In this document: piece by piece, positions 57,101-64,000 of the stretch
Numbering within the stretch: the stretch's first letter is position 1
Layout of the letters: every line of letters begins with the position of its first letter
IMG/VR virus record: IMGVR_UViG_3300006923_003182
Span: 1 to 64,000 of that record
DNA: 64,000 nucleotides
Source: a virus
Strand: one strand, 5' to 3'
Notes under the pieces: generated by a model
What the model was told of the DNA's origin: nothing
Database searches by the model: none
What the model saw: only the letters and a program-made list of their open reading frames with translations
Position numbers and translations under genes: made by a program

Positions 57101-60100
57101 CTATCGCAAATCCGTGCAGCACCTCTTGGCCAATGTCTGAAAATTTATCATTTATTTTTATCTTTGCCGAACCACCAAATCTATATAGATTTGGAGCCTC
57201 TAGGCCATCAAGAAATAGGTGCATTTCATCTTGCTCGTTAAGAGTATTTAACCTCCAACTTGCAGCGACATGATGCAGCTCTCCGGGCCTAAAGTTCTTT
57301 ATATTTGTAGCTATATTAAAAACACCCGATTCGGAAGATGACTTACTTTCTTTTATTCTAAAATTTAGAAATCCCTTGCCATCCTTGAACAGAGAGACTC
57401 TTCCGTGGCGCTCATCCTCTCCGGTATCGTATATATACCTGAATCTGTCTGAATTTAAATAAATCTCATCCACGTCATAATCTGGGCCGGACAGGTAGCC
57501 ATCGGCGTAACCATCAATATAGCCATCGGCGTAACCATCAATATAGCCTTCGGCGTAACCATCCACGAACAGGGCCGGCTCTCCCGCAAAGAAGGAGAAC
57601 AAAACCTTTGAATCAGTATTTATAAATATATCATTGCTCTCTAGCGTACTCACCCTCTCCTCGTGCCTTCCCTCAAAGGACACTAGGGATAAATCCAGAG
57701 AGGAAGATCTTTCTGAGGCTGGCTCGAAAACAGATGAGTCAAGCCATCTTATCGCAATGTATGGCTCGGACAGGAGATCGCAGTCATCCAGATTGGCATC
57801 ATTAAAATCTGACCCGGCAAGCCTTGACAAAATTGTGCTGTCTGCGCTTATTGTTATATTTCCATCTAAATCTTTATCTACGCTTAGTCCGATAAACTCA
57901 TTAGATATCCAGTCCAAATATACTATGTCCAAAATGGAGTTATCTACTCCGTCCATAATAACAGCCAGTGGAGTTCCGAAGTTAGCATGAGCTAGGGCGA
58001 TCTTAATAGATATTGATCCATCGCCGATTTCAATTGGAATCATTCCGGAAAACGTACCAGAAATTGCACCATCAAATTCGGACCCGCCGGCTTGATCGAT
58101 GTAATTTGCTCGAAAAAATACAGAAGCAGAGTATTCACCGCCGGAGCATGGGAGGCTTGAATAAATAAGCTCATCTCCACCGGAGAGCCCTCCTCCGCTC
58201 ATTCTATATATTCCTCCGGATTCATTGGTAGAAAAATCACCAACTTTTGCCCACGGGATTGACTCCAGGGACGACCCTCCGGTTATGACGTTTATTAGCT
58301 CAGACTGCGTCTCCCTGATGTTTCTCCACCCAGACTCCTCTATCAGTCCGTCTCCGCAGTATCTGAGCTCCGAGGAGCACACAGCTCCAATACGACACCC
58401 GTTTTCATCTTCACTTCTTCTCGCCCTCAGTACCGATGAAAATTCACCGTTTGTTGTAACCTTTCCTGAAATACCATAATTTGAATGAATTTCTTCAAAT
58501 GTATTTTGAAACGATCGAACCGCTCGGTCTACCTTGTAGCTTCCATCCGGAAGTATTGACGGGAAGCCAAAATCAGAATTGATGACGAGAGAATACAGGG
58601 CGGGGTCAGTAGCCATGAGCTGATCTTTGCTTGTAATCTCCCACTCTTCAGAGATTAGGTCTTCATTCTCGCTATACTCGCCCAGAAGAGAAGATATTCC
58701 CCAGTATAAATATTTAGAAATCTGACACTCAAAATCACAATTTTTATTATCATCATGATACCACGATGATATCGGGTATACAGCCGGAACTATAGGATAA
58801 TATCCTCCCCGCGCCGTATTCATGGCGGTTGTCAGCTCCGATCCGACGAAGAGCCCAAACTTGTCCGGGTATGTATTTGAATAGCCCACATCACCTATTA
58901 AACTCCACACCATTCTGGTCGTTGGATCTACAGCTTCGTCCGAGATGTCATTTGAATATATTACAATACCAGTATTAAACTCTTTATCTTCCCAAATTCT
59001 TGACTCAAGTGAGTCAAAATCGCCTCTATCTTCTGAGACTATTATATATGAATTTCTTTCCGTCAAATTTTGAATAACGAGCTTATTATCAGGATGACCG
59101 TCTTCGTCATTATCCAAGAGCTGGGCAAGAACATTTGCAACGTGCAGGACTTTTTCGCTTGAAGCCAAGCTCGTAGAGAAAATATGAATCCCGAATACAT
59201 TAATGTACTTTACAAGCCCCGCGGCAAAAAACGAAGATAACTCCGCCGGGGGATTGGAAAACTCCAGGGAGAAATCGTCGTATATCGGGAACGCTCCAGA
59301 TGGAATTACTACATTTTTATCTATTCGACTCCTAATAACCCACTGGCCCGCATCTTCAGACAGCGGTGATTCGCAGGTCTCATCGAAGCCTATAAATATC
59401 CCCTCGCTTACATCCGCATTATGAGGAAGACCAGAAGACACGAGCGGAAAATCATCTTTGTTTACAGAAAACGGCATACGCATGGGGTTTCTTGCGGTCT
59501 TTCCAATAAATATGTCTTCCAATCCAAACCTATTTTTTATGGAATAATTATATTTTCCTATATTAAATACAGACTGGCACATGCTATCTGGAGCAGATAT
59601 GGAGATTCCGTGCCCAAATGATGAGTCGCTATGCGACATAAGATCCGAGTAGAGAACTTGAGCTTTCTTTCCGGCATTTAGGTGCGTCTTTAGCAACACA
59701 GAGACAACGTTATCTAATGGATTATGATCTGTTGTTACATTGACGTGACCAGAGCTCCAATCTAATAGGTAGTCCATATTCTCAAAATTAAAAATTTCTT
59801 CAGACAAAGCGCTGGTTGCGAGGGGAATGGAGACAGATTGAGCCACAACTCTTAATCTTCCAATCGGAAGGTAATCGTTCAAGGCCTTCGACCCTGCGGC
59901 GCTAAGATGCTGCATATTTCCGGGGATTCTCTCGATAATAAATCCGCCAATTTTGGTCGGAATTCCGCCCCTTACCGTTCTTCCTGCAAGATCCAAGAAC
60001 GCATACACCTCATATATCCCGCCATTTGAGTCGACGATCTGAAGTACAGACGGGGACTCATCGATAAGGAAATTCTTGTTCAGGAATGACGAAAGATCGA

Positions 60101-63100
60101 TCTCGTGGTCCAACTCAATTCTTATAACCTGGGTGTCTTTATTTCTAAAGTCCAAAAGATTATCAATAACATTGCTAACAGCGCAGACACATCCTCGTAT
60201 GGGGTACGGCCCCTCGTATGACGGATACTCCACCGCATCAATATGCTCTTCTTTCGTCTCGAAGATTAAAATATTTCCATCGGAATCCCTTACCGGCTTC
60301 ACATTAAGCAGAATCTGCAGAGATTTATTATTATCAGAGATAGAAATTGCGGCCACACAATTAGAGTCCAAATCGGACATGTGATGGGATATATCTGTAG
60401 AATGTCCAAGCGCTTCGGGAAGGGAGAAGGTATCAACTCTTATGCTCGTATCGAGCCTAAGTGGGCCAAAATGAGAAAGGGCCGGTGGGCTTTTCTTTAG
60501 CCCAAACTCTCCGGACGAAACCTTCTCTAGTCCAGATTCGTCGTATACCATCTTGTAGTTCGATATAGAGACTCCATCTCCAGAGTAATCTATAGTCCCA
60601 ACAGCGTTGGATATCTCGAATAATTCAAATTTATTTTTGAGGCTAAACGGATCCGTGGTTGTATTGTAATAAAACCTATCTTCTCCGATATCATCCAAGT
60701 TAATCGTTAAGGTTGCATCATTATTTATACCTGCCCACTCCGGACGAATCCATGCAGATAGCGTTCCCTCTTCTATTGAAATATTTGAATCGGAGGGTAT
60801 TTTAACAATATTATCATCATTTATCATCAGCCCTGAGCCAAATCGACCCTCGGAGAAATCCAGAACACCGCTGTATTCAACTCCACCCGGAGATAAGTAG
60901 TCTCGCCCAAGAATCCAGTTTCCAAAATGAGACTCAGTTATCTCCGGCTCAATCAGTGTGAACGATTCTATCAATGATTTGAACGCCGGGACGGTCGGCC
61001 CAGATGTAAATGCCTCTAGCGTCCCCAGTAGCGCGCTTCTATACGTTTCGCGGTCTGTCGACATAGAGAAGTCTTTGAAAAATGGTATATCAGTTAGGTT
61101 TCCGAAGTTTTTCCTCAGAGCATCCCTGAGCGCTCCGTATTTGTATGATACATAATAATCCTGCCCCTCGATCATCGCATTGGAGATGGACCAGTCAATT
61201 TGATTATCTCCATATTCATATGATACATAGATATCGTCAGCAACATACGAGTAATCTAAAAAGATCTTCCCGTACCTATAATCCACAATGAGACTATCTC
61301 CGGGCTCGGGGATGTTGCTATCGATATAAGATATATCTACCATATCTCCATTTGCAACGGCGGCATCCGACGGAATTAATATCTCCATTCTATCTTCATA
61401 GATGTCTACAGTGGCTTTTACAATGATCTTCGCGCCCGCTCCTACTGTCGGCTCTTGCGCCTCTACGTTATTTACTGCAGGAGAGAAGACGTCAAGCGTT
61501 GATGTCAGGCTGTCAAAGTTATTTATTTCGAACCTATTTCCATCCGAATCAAGCAGAAAATCTTCTAGGTTATCTATTGATGAATTTATGCTTCCGCTCC
61601 TAATCCCGGCCGAGGCTGTGCCATCGAAAGAATTGGAGAAAACTATTTCAACATCGTCGATTTTTGTTACATTTAGCTTCTCATCAAACAGCTCCTCTCC
61701 CGTTTTGGACAAGGTTATTGATAATAGTTTGCTAATATTTGAATCTTTTACCGTTATACTATAAGTCCCATCTTTTTCTATCAGGTAGCGACTATCATGC
61801 CTCTTTAGATCGATAACATTGGCGTCGATCTTCATATGTGAGGCGTTATAAATATTTCCGCCGCCGTCCGAAACAAAGGAGGTTAACAAGGAAGCATCGA
61901 GGGCCGATTTTCTTTTGGATCTGTACCTGCTATCAAGGCTAGCGCCTACAACTGATTCTTTTAAGTAAATTCCATTTATCTGTCTTATATCGGACATCAT
62001 GGCAACCGTATAGTCGCCGAGAACAGTTGCAGCAGAAACCGCCTCCCCGTGAGAGTTAAATGTACTTCCAATCTCCGGAGACTCAAATGATGGCTCTAGA
62101 TCTATTAGTGATATACTATTGGAATCAAGAGAGAAATCTTCATATATTACGGCTGCATTTTTAATCGAATCAGAAGCTCTGTTTTTCTTTGCGATCTGAT
62201 CCGAGCTTAATAGGTTGGGGTTTTTGGTTATAATCTTTGAGCAACTATATTTTGCCGTTCCAAGCGCGAGGGGGTCCTGGCTCTTATTGATTCCAAGATA
62301 TACAACTCCATGCGCATAATCAACAACATAGTCTCCAACGCGAGTTATCCTGGATAAATTCTCAAAAAATTTATCGCCGCGCTTAGACAAAACCGACGAT
62401 ACAAACCCCGATCTTGATGCCTCGTTGATGTCGTAATCAGATGAAAGCGGAGAAAAGAACCTCTCTTCTATAAATACATCATCTTTGGAAAAAGATAATG
62501 ATGAATTAAAAAAGACACCCATGGCGTCAAGCTCTTTATTTAAAATGCCAATATTTGAAAGAGCCATGGAAATAACTCTTGGCCCAATAATCACTTCCGA
62601 GCCCAGCATGGGGGTCGACAAGGAGTTGGATATTCCAACAGAGTTTATCACGCCCTCTGAGTCGGGGGAGCCAAAAAACTGAATCGGCAGATCGTCCGAA
62701 TCGGACTCCCCTCTTATAAAGTATTCTTTTGAGTTCTCGTCGATCAGCTCTGCCGGGATGCCCGGCTTGATCTTAATGTTACTATTTGAACCTCCAGATA
62801 CAACCGTAGTCTTAAATGCCGGAGAGACAAACTCTTCGAATGGCTCGATTTTTTCTGCATCAACCTTTAGGAACTCTGCCATTTCTGATTTTTTAGACTC
62901 AAACTTTGGAGGAGTTCGGCCAGTGAAATGGATTTCCGTATCGGTAGTGTATAGTTTTTTATATACTTCTCCCGTTGTTTGGTTTACAATTCTAAATACA
63001 TTTGTTATCGGCTGATGCGCCGTCTCTACCGAGAAAGACGACGTAAAGTTGTTTTCCACATGCTCGGCCGAGACCTCCTCGTGACATGGAGCTCTATAAT

Positions 63101-64000
63101 CATCTCCCTCTGAAAATACCTCTCCGTAAGAGAATTCTATTTTCACCTCTTGGCCGCCGAGATCTCTCACCTTGCTGGCGACAACATCTCCTCCATCAAC
63201 ATAATAGTCTAAATTATTCTCAAATACGTCTCTATAGTAATATTGCGCAGCGAGGCTTTTAGACCCAGTTCCAGATACCCCGTCTCCAACGATTATTACC
63301 TCTCCGGTTTCGTAATTTATCGAGTACTCGCCCTCCAGCATCGGGAGTCTTGATGTATTAAACTTTAGTTCTTTTAAAAATGCACTTGGAAGCCCCGGCT
63401 CTCCGGATGAATGTGAAAATGCAACCCCGCCAATCTCGGCAACTTCGTTATTAGAAAAAACAATCGGAGCATTAGACAAAAAGAATCTAGAAATATTGGT
63501 TGGAATCGATTCCTTTGCCACATGTTTTACGTTAAATACACTAACTGAATCTTCCGACACCTCAATTCCAAAGTCATTAAACGCATAAGAGATTATTAAC
63601 TTATCGCCGGGTCGTGGCTTGTCTATATTTCCAAACTCAGATATTAAAATTTGATTTGATTTCAACTCAAAGTAAGAAAGAGAATGTTCTCGATCATATT
63701 TATTATCCAGTATGGAGTACTTATATCTTTCTATATTATAATCTGTTCCTATTTCATTATTGCAATCATAAATATCATTTTCCTTTATGAGCGCTAGGGA
63801 CAATAATTTTATTATATTCTTATTTGCAAGACTAATTAAATATCCATCAAATTCGCCATCACTTGTATCTTCACTAATGTCTACGCTTACCACTCGCCTG
63901 CGGAGCGACACTGGGCCGCTTGATGGCATAGCCCCCTCCCTCGCCTCTCCGCCAGAAGACAGGTCTATTGCTCCGAATCTCGACGGAAAGCCTTCGGGAA
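54123..64000 (-). CDS. Giant fibre/appendage-like protein with LamG modules, possibly cut by right edge
   Basis: From the ATG at 63929 it is 3268 residues; GGGAGGGGG lies just before, but the frame stays open to the window edge (at least 23 more codons), so the true start may lie outside. The chain is beta-rich and acidic. LamG/concanavalin-like modules are visible near 60.7 kb ('EGTLSAWIRPEWAG'), 57.3 kb ('LHHVAASWRLNTLNEQDEM') and 54.5-55.3 kb ('GSIELWVSP', 'TWHRIICTYKANSSRDNM'). A region at 58.5-59.2 kb resembles a secreted family from marine bacteria ('VLAQLLDNDEDGHPDN'). A DGY repeat lies at 57494-57563. It is probably a carbohydrate-binding virion appendage used in host attachment. Confidence 0.7.
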   Translation of the reverse strand, partial: PEGFPSRFGAIDLSSGGEAREGAMPSSGPVSLRRRVVSVDISEDTSDGEFDGYLISLANKNIIKLLSLALIKENDIYDCNNEIGTDYNIERYKYSILDNKYDREHSLSYFELKSNQILISEFGNIDKPRPGDKLIISYAFNDFGIEVSEDSVSVFNVKHVAKESIPTNISRFFLSNAPIVFSNNEVAEIGGVAFSHSSGEPGLPSAFLKELKFNTSRLPMLEGEYSINYETGEVIIVGDGVSGTGSKSLAAQYYYRDVFENNLDYYVDGGDVVASKVRDLGGQEVKIEFSYGEVFSEGDDYRAPCHEEVSAEHVENNFTSSFSVETAHQPITNVFRIVNQTTGEVYKKLYTTDTEIHFTGRTPPKFESKKSEMAEFLKVDAEKIEPFEEFVSPAFKTTVVSGGSNSNIKIKPGIPAELIDENSKEYFIRGESDSDDLPIQFFGSPDSEGVINSVGISNSLSTPMLGSEVIIGPRVISMALSNIGILNKELDAMGVFFNSSLSFSKDDVFIEERFFSPLSSDYDINEASRSGFVSSVLSKRGDKFFENLSRITRVGDYVVDYAHGVVYLGINKSQDPLALGTAKYSCSKIITKNPNLLSSDQIAKKNRASDSIKNAAVIYEDFSLDSNSISLIDLEPSFESPEIGSTFNSHGEAVSAATVLGDYTVAMMSDIRQINGIYLKESVVGASLDSRYRSKRKSALDASLLTSFVSDGGGNIYNASHMKIDANVIDLKRHDSRYLIEKDGTYSITVKDSNISKLLSITLSKTGEELFDEKLNVTKIDDVEIVFSNSFDGTASAGIRSGSINSSIDNLEDFLLDSDGNRFEINNFDSLTSTLDVFSPAVNNVEAQEPTVGAGAKIIVKATVDIYEDRMEILIPSDAAVANGDMVDISYIDSNIPEPGDSLIVDYRYGKIFLDYSYVADDIYVSYEYGDNQIDWSISNAMIEGQDYYVSYKYGALRDALRKNFGNLTDIPFFKDFSMSTDRETYRSALLGTLEAFTSGPTVPAFKSLIESFTLIEPEITESHFGNWILGRDYLSPGGVEYSGVLDFSEGRFGSGLMINDDNIVKIPSDSNISIEEGTLSAWIRPEWAGINNDATLTINLDDIGEDRFYYNTTTDPFSLKNKFELFEISNAVGTIDYSGDGVSISNYKMVYDESGLEKVSSGEFGLKKSPPALSHFGPLRLDTSIRVDTFSLPEALGHSTDISHHMSDLDSNCVAAISISDNNKSLQILLNVKPVRDSDGNILIFETKEEHIDAVEYPSYEGPYPIRGCVCAVSNVIDNLLDFRNKDTQVIRIELDHEIDLSSFLNKNFLIDESPSVLQIVDSNGGIYEVYAFLDLAGRTVRGGIPTKIGGFIIERIPGNMQHLSAAGSKALNDYLPIGRLRVVAQSVSIPLATSALSEEIFNFENMDYLLDWSSGHVNVTTDHNPLDNVVSVLLKTHLNAGKKAQVLYSDLMSHSDSSFGHGISISAPDSMCQSVFNIGKYNYSIKNRFGLEDIFIGKTARNPMRMPFSVNKDDFPLVSSGLPHNADVSEGIFIGFDETCESPLSEDAGQWVIRSRIDKNVVIPSGAFPIYDDFSLEFSNPPAELSSFFAAGLVKYINVFGIHIFSTSLASSEKVLHVANVLAQLLDNDEDGHPDNKLVIQNLTERNSYIIVSEDRGDFDSLESRIWEDKEFNTGIVIYSNDISDEAVDPTTRMVWSLIGDVGYSNTYPDKFGLFVGSELTTAMNTARGGYYPIVPAVYPISSWYHDDNKNCDFECQISKYLYWGISSLLGEYSENEDLISEEWEITSKDQLMATDPALYSLVINSDFGFPSILPDGSYKVDRAVRSFQNTFEEIHSNYGISGKVTTNGEFSSVLRARRSEDENGCRIGAVCSSELRYCGDGLIEESGWRNIRETQSELINVITGGSSLESIPWAKVGDFSTNESGGIYRMSGGGLSGGDELIYSSLPCSGGEYSASVFFRANYIDQAGGSEFDGAISGTFSGMIPIEIGDGSISIKIALAHANFGTPLAVIMDGVDNSILDIVYLDWISNEFIGLSVDKDLDGNITISADSTILSRLAGSDFNDANLDDCDLLSEPYIAIRWLDSSVFEPASERSSSLDLSLVSFEGRHEERVSTLESNDIFINTDSKVLFSFFAGEPALFVDGYAEGYIDGYADGYIDGYADGYLSGPDYDVDEIYLNSDRFRYIYDTGEDERHGRVSLFKDGKGFLNFRIKESKSSSESGVFNIATNIKNFRPGELHHVAASWRLNTLNEQDEMHLFLDGLEAPNLYRFGGSAKIKINDKFSDIGQEVLHGFAIDNILFSDIYEDGTVSAGSSSLYSGDAGFSSDMVGRSIIIRSSGMAPTMVGEELIIGSVIDSSRVTIVSGINLNPVVFNTSASDIRFSFAPTAGIKSRIKTDLKNEKFSIYRKTCNGEEMELGGVLYSVDSGAINIISGDEIIKPSFRANVSDRTIEFVGGNVDCKSTDTIEYSDLDIHIRTFGLVLGRLKEGIWLSGSSYYSDSGFDIEKYSGKSILKTHSTPPIDLDDISMRRVVLDRMIPAIDSYETGPWGSSVDFEISLDSELGHNLLTSESGRISTQNLGRNLTLRFDSDNVIFCDDRDGYIDGYGASLGDSFIDVFGDTTDGVGVERVILRENGSVELSKTFLNVSRIAGSLGVADIDYEPCVVELVETDLITESVNGGETAEFESYRAGLFNITTAGTGGTVPFELHPGKYELDYPTRLKVSVPRIGKDSFIGTDIRGEGQFGGVIDEFKIISEMSQDTRPVATGRAGVRSITGEFNDPNRSCPDRQTLALIHFENPIELQRRRLRLKEFLNEETNFKFKLNTEQIALLLAHINNEATFVDNMMRIGFSKEDSRATYLESHAAAGGPIFNDATYYPGIGSSDISGVSVNSAFGESARFINSPPLILNNKDSYFRRDEGSIELWVSPAMDTEADDEDRYYIDIASSAMARVSASSPTSIRLPSAASKIIGIRLMRKTKEFSEFYTQEEADAILFDEIHRSQISGRLAGGTGTDKDFSVGAILSPNGREVSLREALPGHDVDVVVSYVPLEFSGDRISIYKSKFGQIVFSITASGIENAVKTNINWTKNTWHRIICTYKANSSRDNMTMFVDGIEGGTITYGTNLTYNGGITYGQQLSSRGTIASNNYKIKIVDDFRTIGVGGDILGGRSAYSRIDNIRFSRVARHIPRDIYGNYIDINYSENKESIYPIIEDDMTTAIINFTKVMADDENFASIIDPERGIYNFDIEILDDLGRITDEKTEDLIIELVNRLKPAHSNALVKFPRNHC
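57494..57563 (-). repeat. DGY tandem repeat within the giant protein
   Basis: Two exact 24-bp direct repeats (57497-57520, 57521-57544) and a degenerate third (57545-57563). The coding strand gives a run of three-residue units (AEGYIDGYADGYIDGYADGY). Because the period is 24 bp, a multiple of three, copy-number change keeps the frame. Similar 'DGY' patches occur elsewhere in this protein ('RDGYIDGYGAS') and in the 1517-aa protein. Confidence 0.85.
58535..59220 (-). other. Secreted-protein-like domain in the giant protein
   Basis: This part encodes 'KVLHVANVLAQLLDNDEDGH', 'SSWYHDDNKNCDFECQISKY' and 'TDPALYSLVINSDFGFPSIL'. I recall this order of motifs from secreted proteins of unknown function in marine bacteria. 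It sits between LamG-type regions, so it looks like an imported module. The original family's function is unknown to me. Confidence 0.45.

Noticed and set aside
57494-57563. CRISPR-like repeat array
   Set aside because: The repeats are in frame within a coding sequence, directly adjacent without spacers, and no Cas gene is nearby.
63930-64000. A separate gene upstream of the giant protein at the right edge
   Set aside because: The only frame here is continuous with the giant protein's frame and cannot be separated from it.

Overview
The window most likely comes from the genome of a large tailed dsDNA phage. Almost every gene lies on the minus strand (a gene at 27283-28041 is the only plus-strand gene I accept). 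Genes are packed with 1-8 nt overlaps, often ATGA or GTGA. The gene content is viral: DnaB-type helicase with a loader, UvsW-like helicase, endolysin, polyvalent ADP-ribosyltransferase-fold proteins and two giant fibre or appendage-like proteins. I see no terminase, capsid, portal or polymerase gene, and no tRNA or CRISPR, so 'jumbo phage' is an inference. No stretch over 300 nt lacks a gene. The longest gaps are about 50-85 nt (5285-5353, 10657-10726, 17025-17107, 27209-27282, 31972-32033, 49464-49514, 54069-54122).

Layout, listed by coordinate (transcription runs right to left). 1-7 kb: PrkA-like AAA+ kinase (cut by the left edge), small proteins, DnaB helicase, DnaC-like loader, an Hfq/LSm-like protein, a Holliday-junction-resolvase-like nuclease and a UvsW-like helicase. 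6.9-8.2 kb: thioesterase and amidase endolysin. 8.2-10.7 kb: a glycosyltransferase fused in frame to an FtsZ/tubulin-like GTPase, with two good internal ribosome-binding sites. 10.7-17 kb: glycosyltransferase, sulfotransferase, cupin, a GIY-YIG protein with seven HTH repeats, an Fe-S assembly trio (IscA, Nfu, IscU) and GDP-mannose dehydratase. 17.1-18.7 kb: an ExbB/MotA-like and ExbD-like membrane pair plus a third membrane protein. 18.7-25.3 and 28.0-32.0 kb: polyvalent proteins built of ADP-ribosyltransferase, ParB-like, NUDIX, PcfJ-like, DUF5591-like and HsdS-like units. GlmS and a LOG-family gene separate the two blocks. 32-49.5 kb: a long sugar operon. 49.5-64 kb: two giant virion-type proteins of 1517 and at least 3268 aa.

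How it fits together. GlmS, a short UGDH-type dehydrogenase, a WbpB-like oxidoreductase, a WbpE-like aminotransferase and hexapeptide acetyltransferases form most of a route to a UDP-diacetamido-uronic acid. A split asparagine-synthetase-like pair could amidate it to a uronamide. A eukaryotic-type phosphomannomutase and Gmd supply GDP-mannose-derived sugars. About nine glycosyltransferase genes and three sulfotransferase-like genes would build and decorate a glycan. Because the operon abuts the giant structural genes, I infer virion glycosylation, though host-surface modification is also possible.

The best candidates for undescribed biology are: (1) a short motif, roughly I-x-x-L-H-K-I-A, that begins all five polyvalent proteins except the smallest accessory ones and recurs at internal domain junctions, 11 copies in all, suggesting a packaging or processing tag for injected multi-cargo proteins; (2) the glycosyltransferase-FtsZ fusion; (3) the phage ExbB/ExbD-like pair coupled to a polyvalent gene; and (4) a conserved intergenic element in front of virion or injected-protein genes. 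Two genes in the sugar operon are disrupted at A5 homopolymers (35285-35289 and about 39398), and the fusion linker contains an A7 run, so read-level checks matter.
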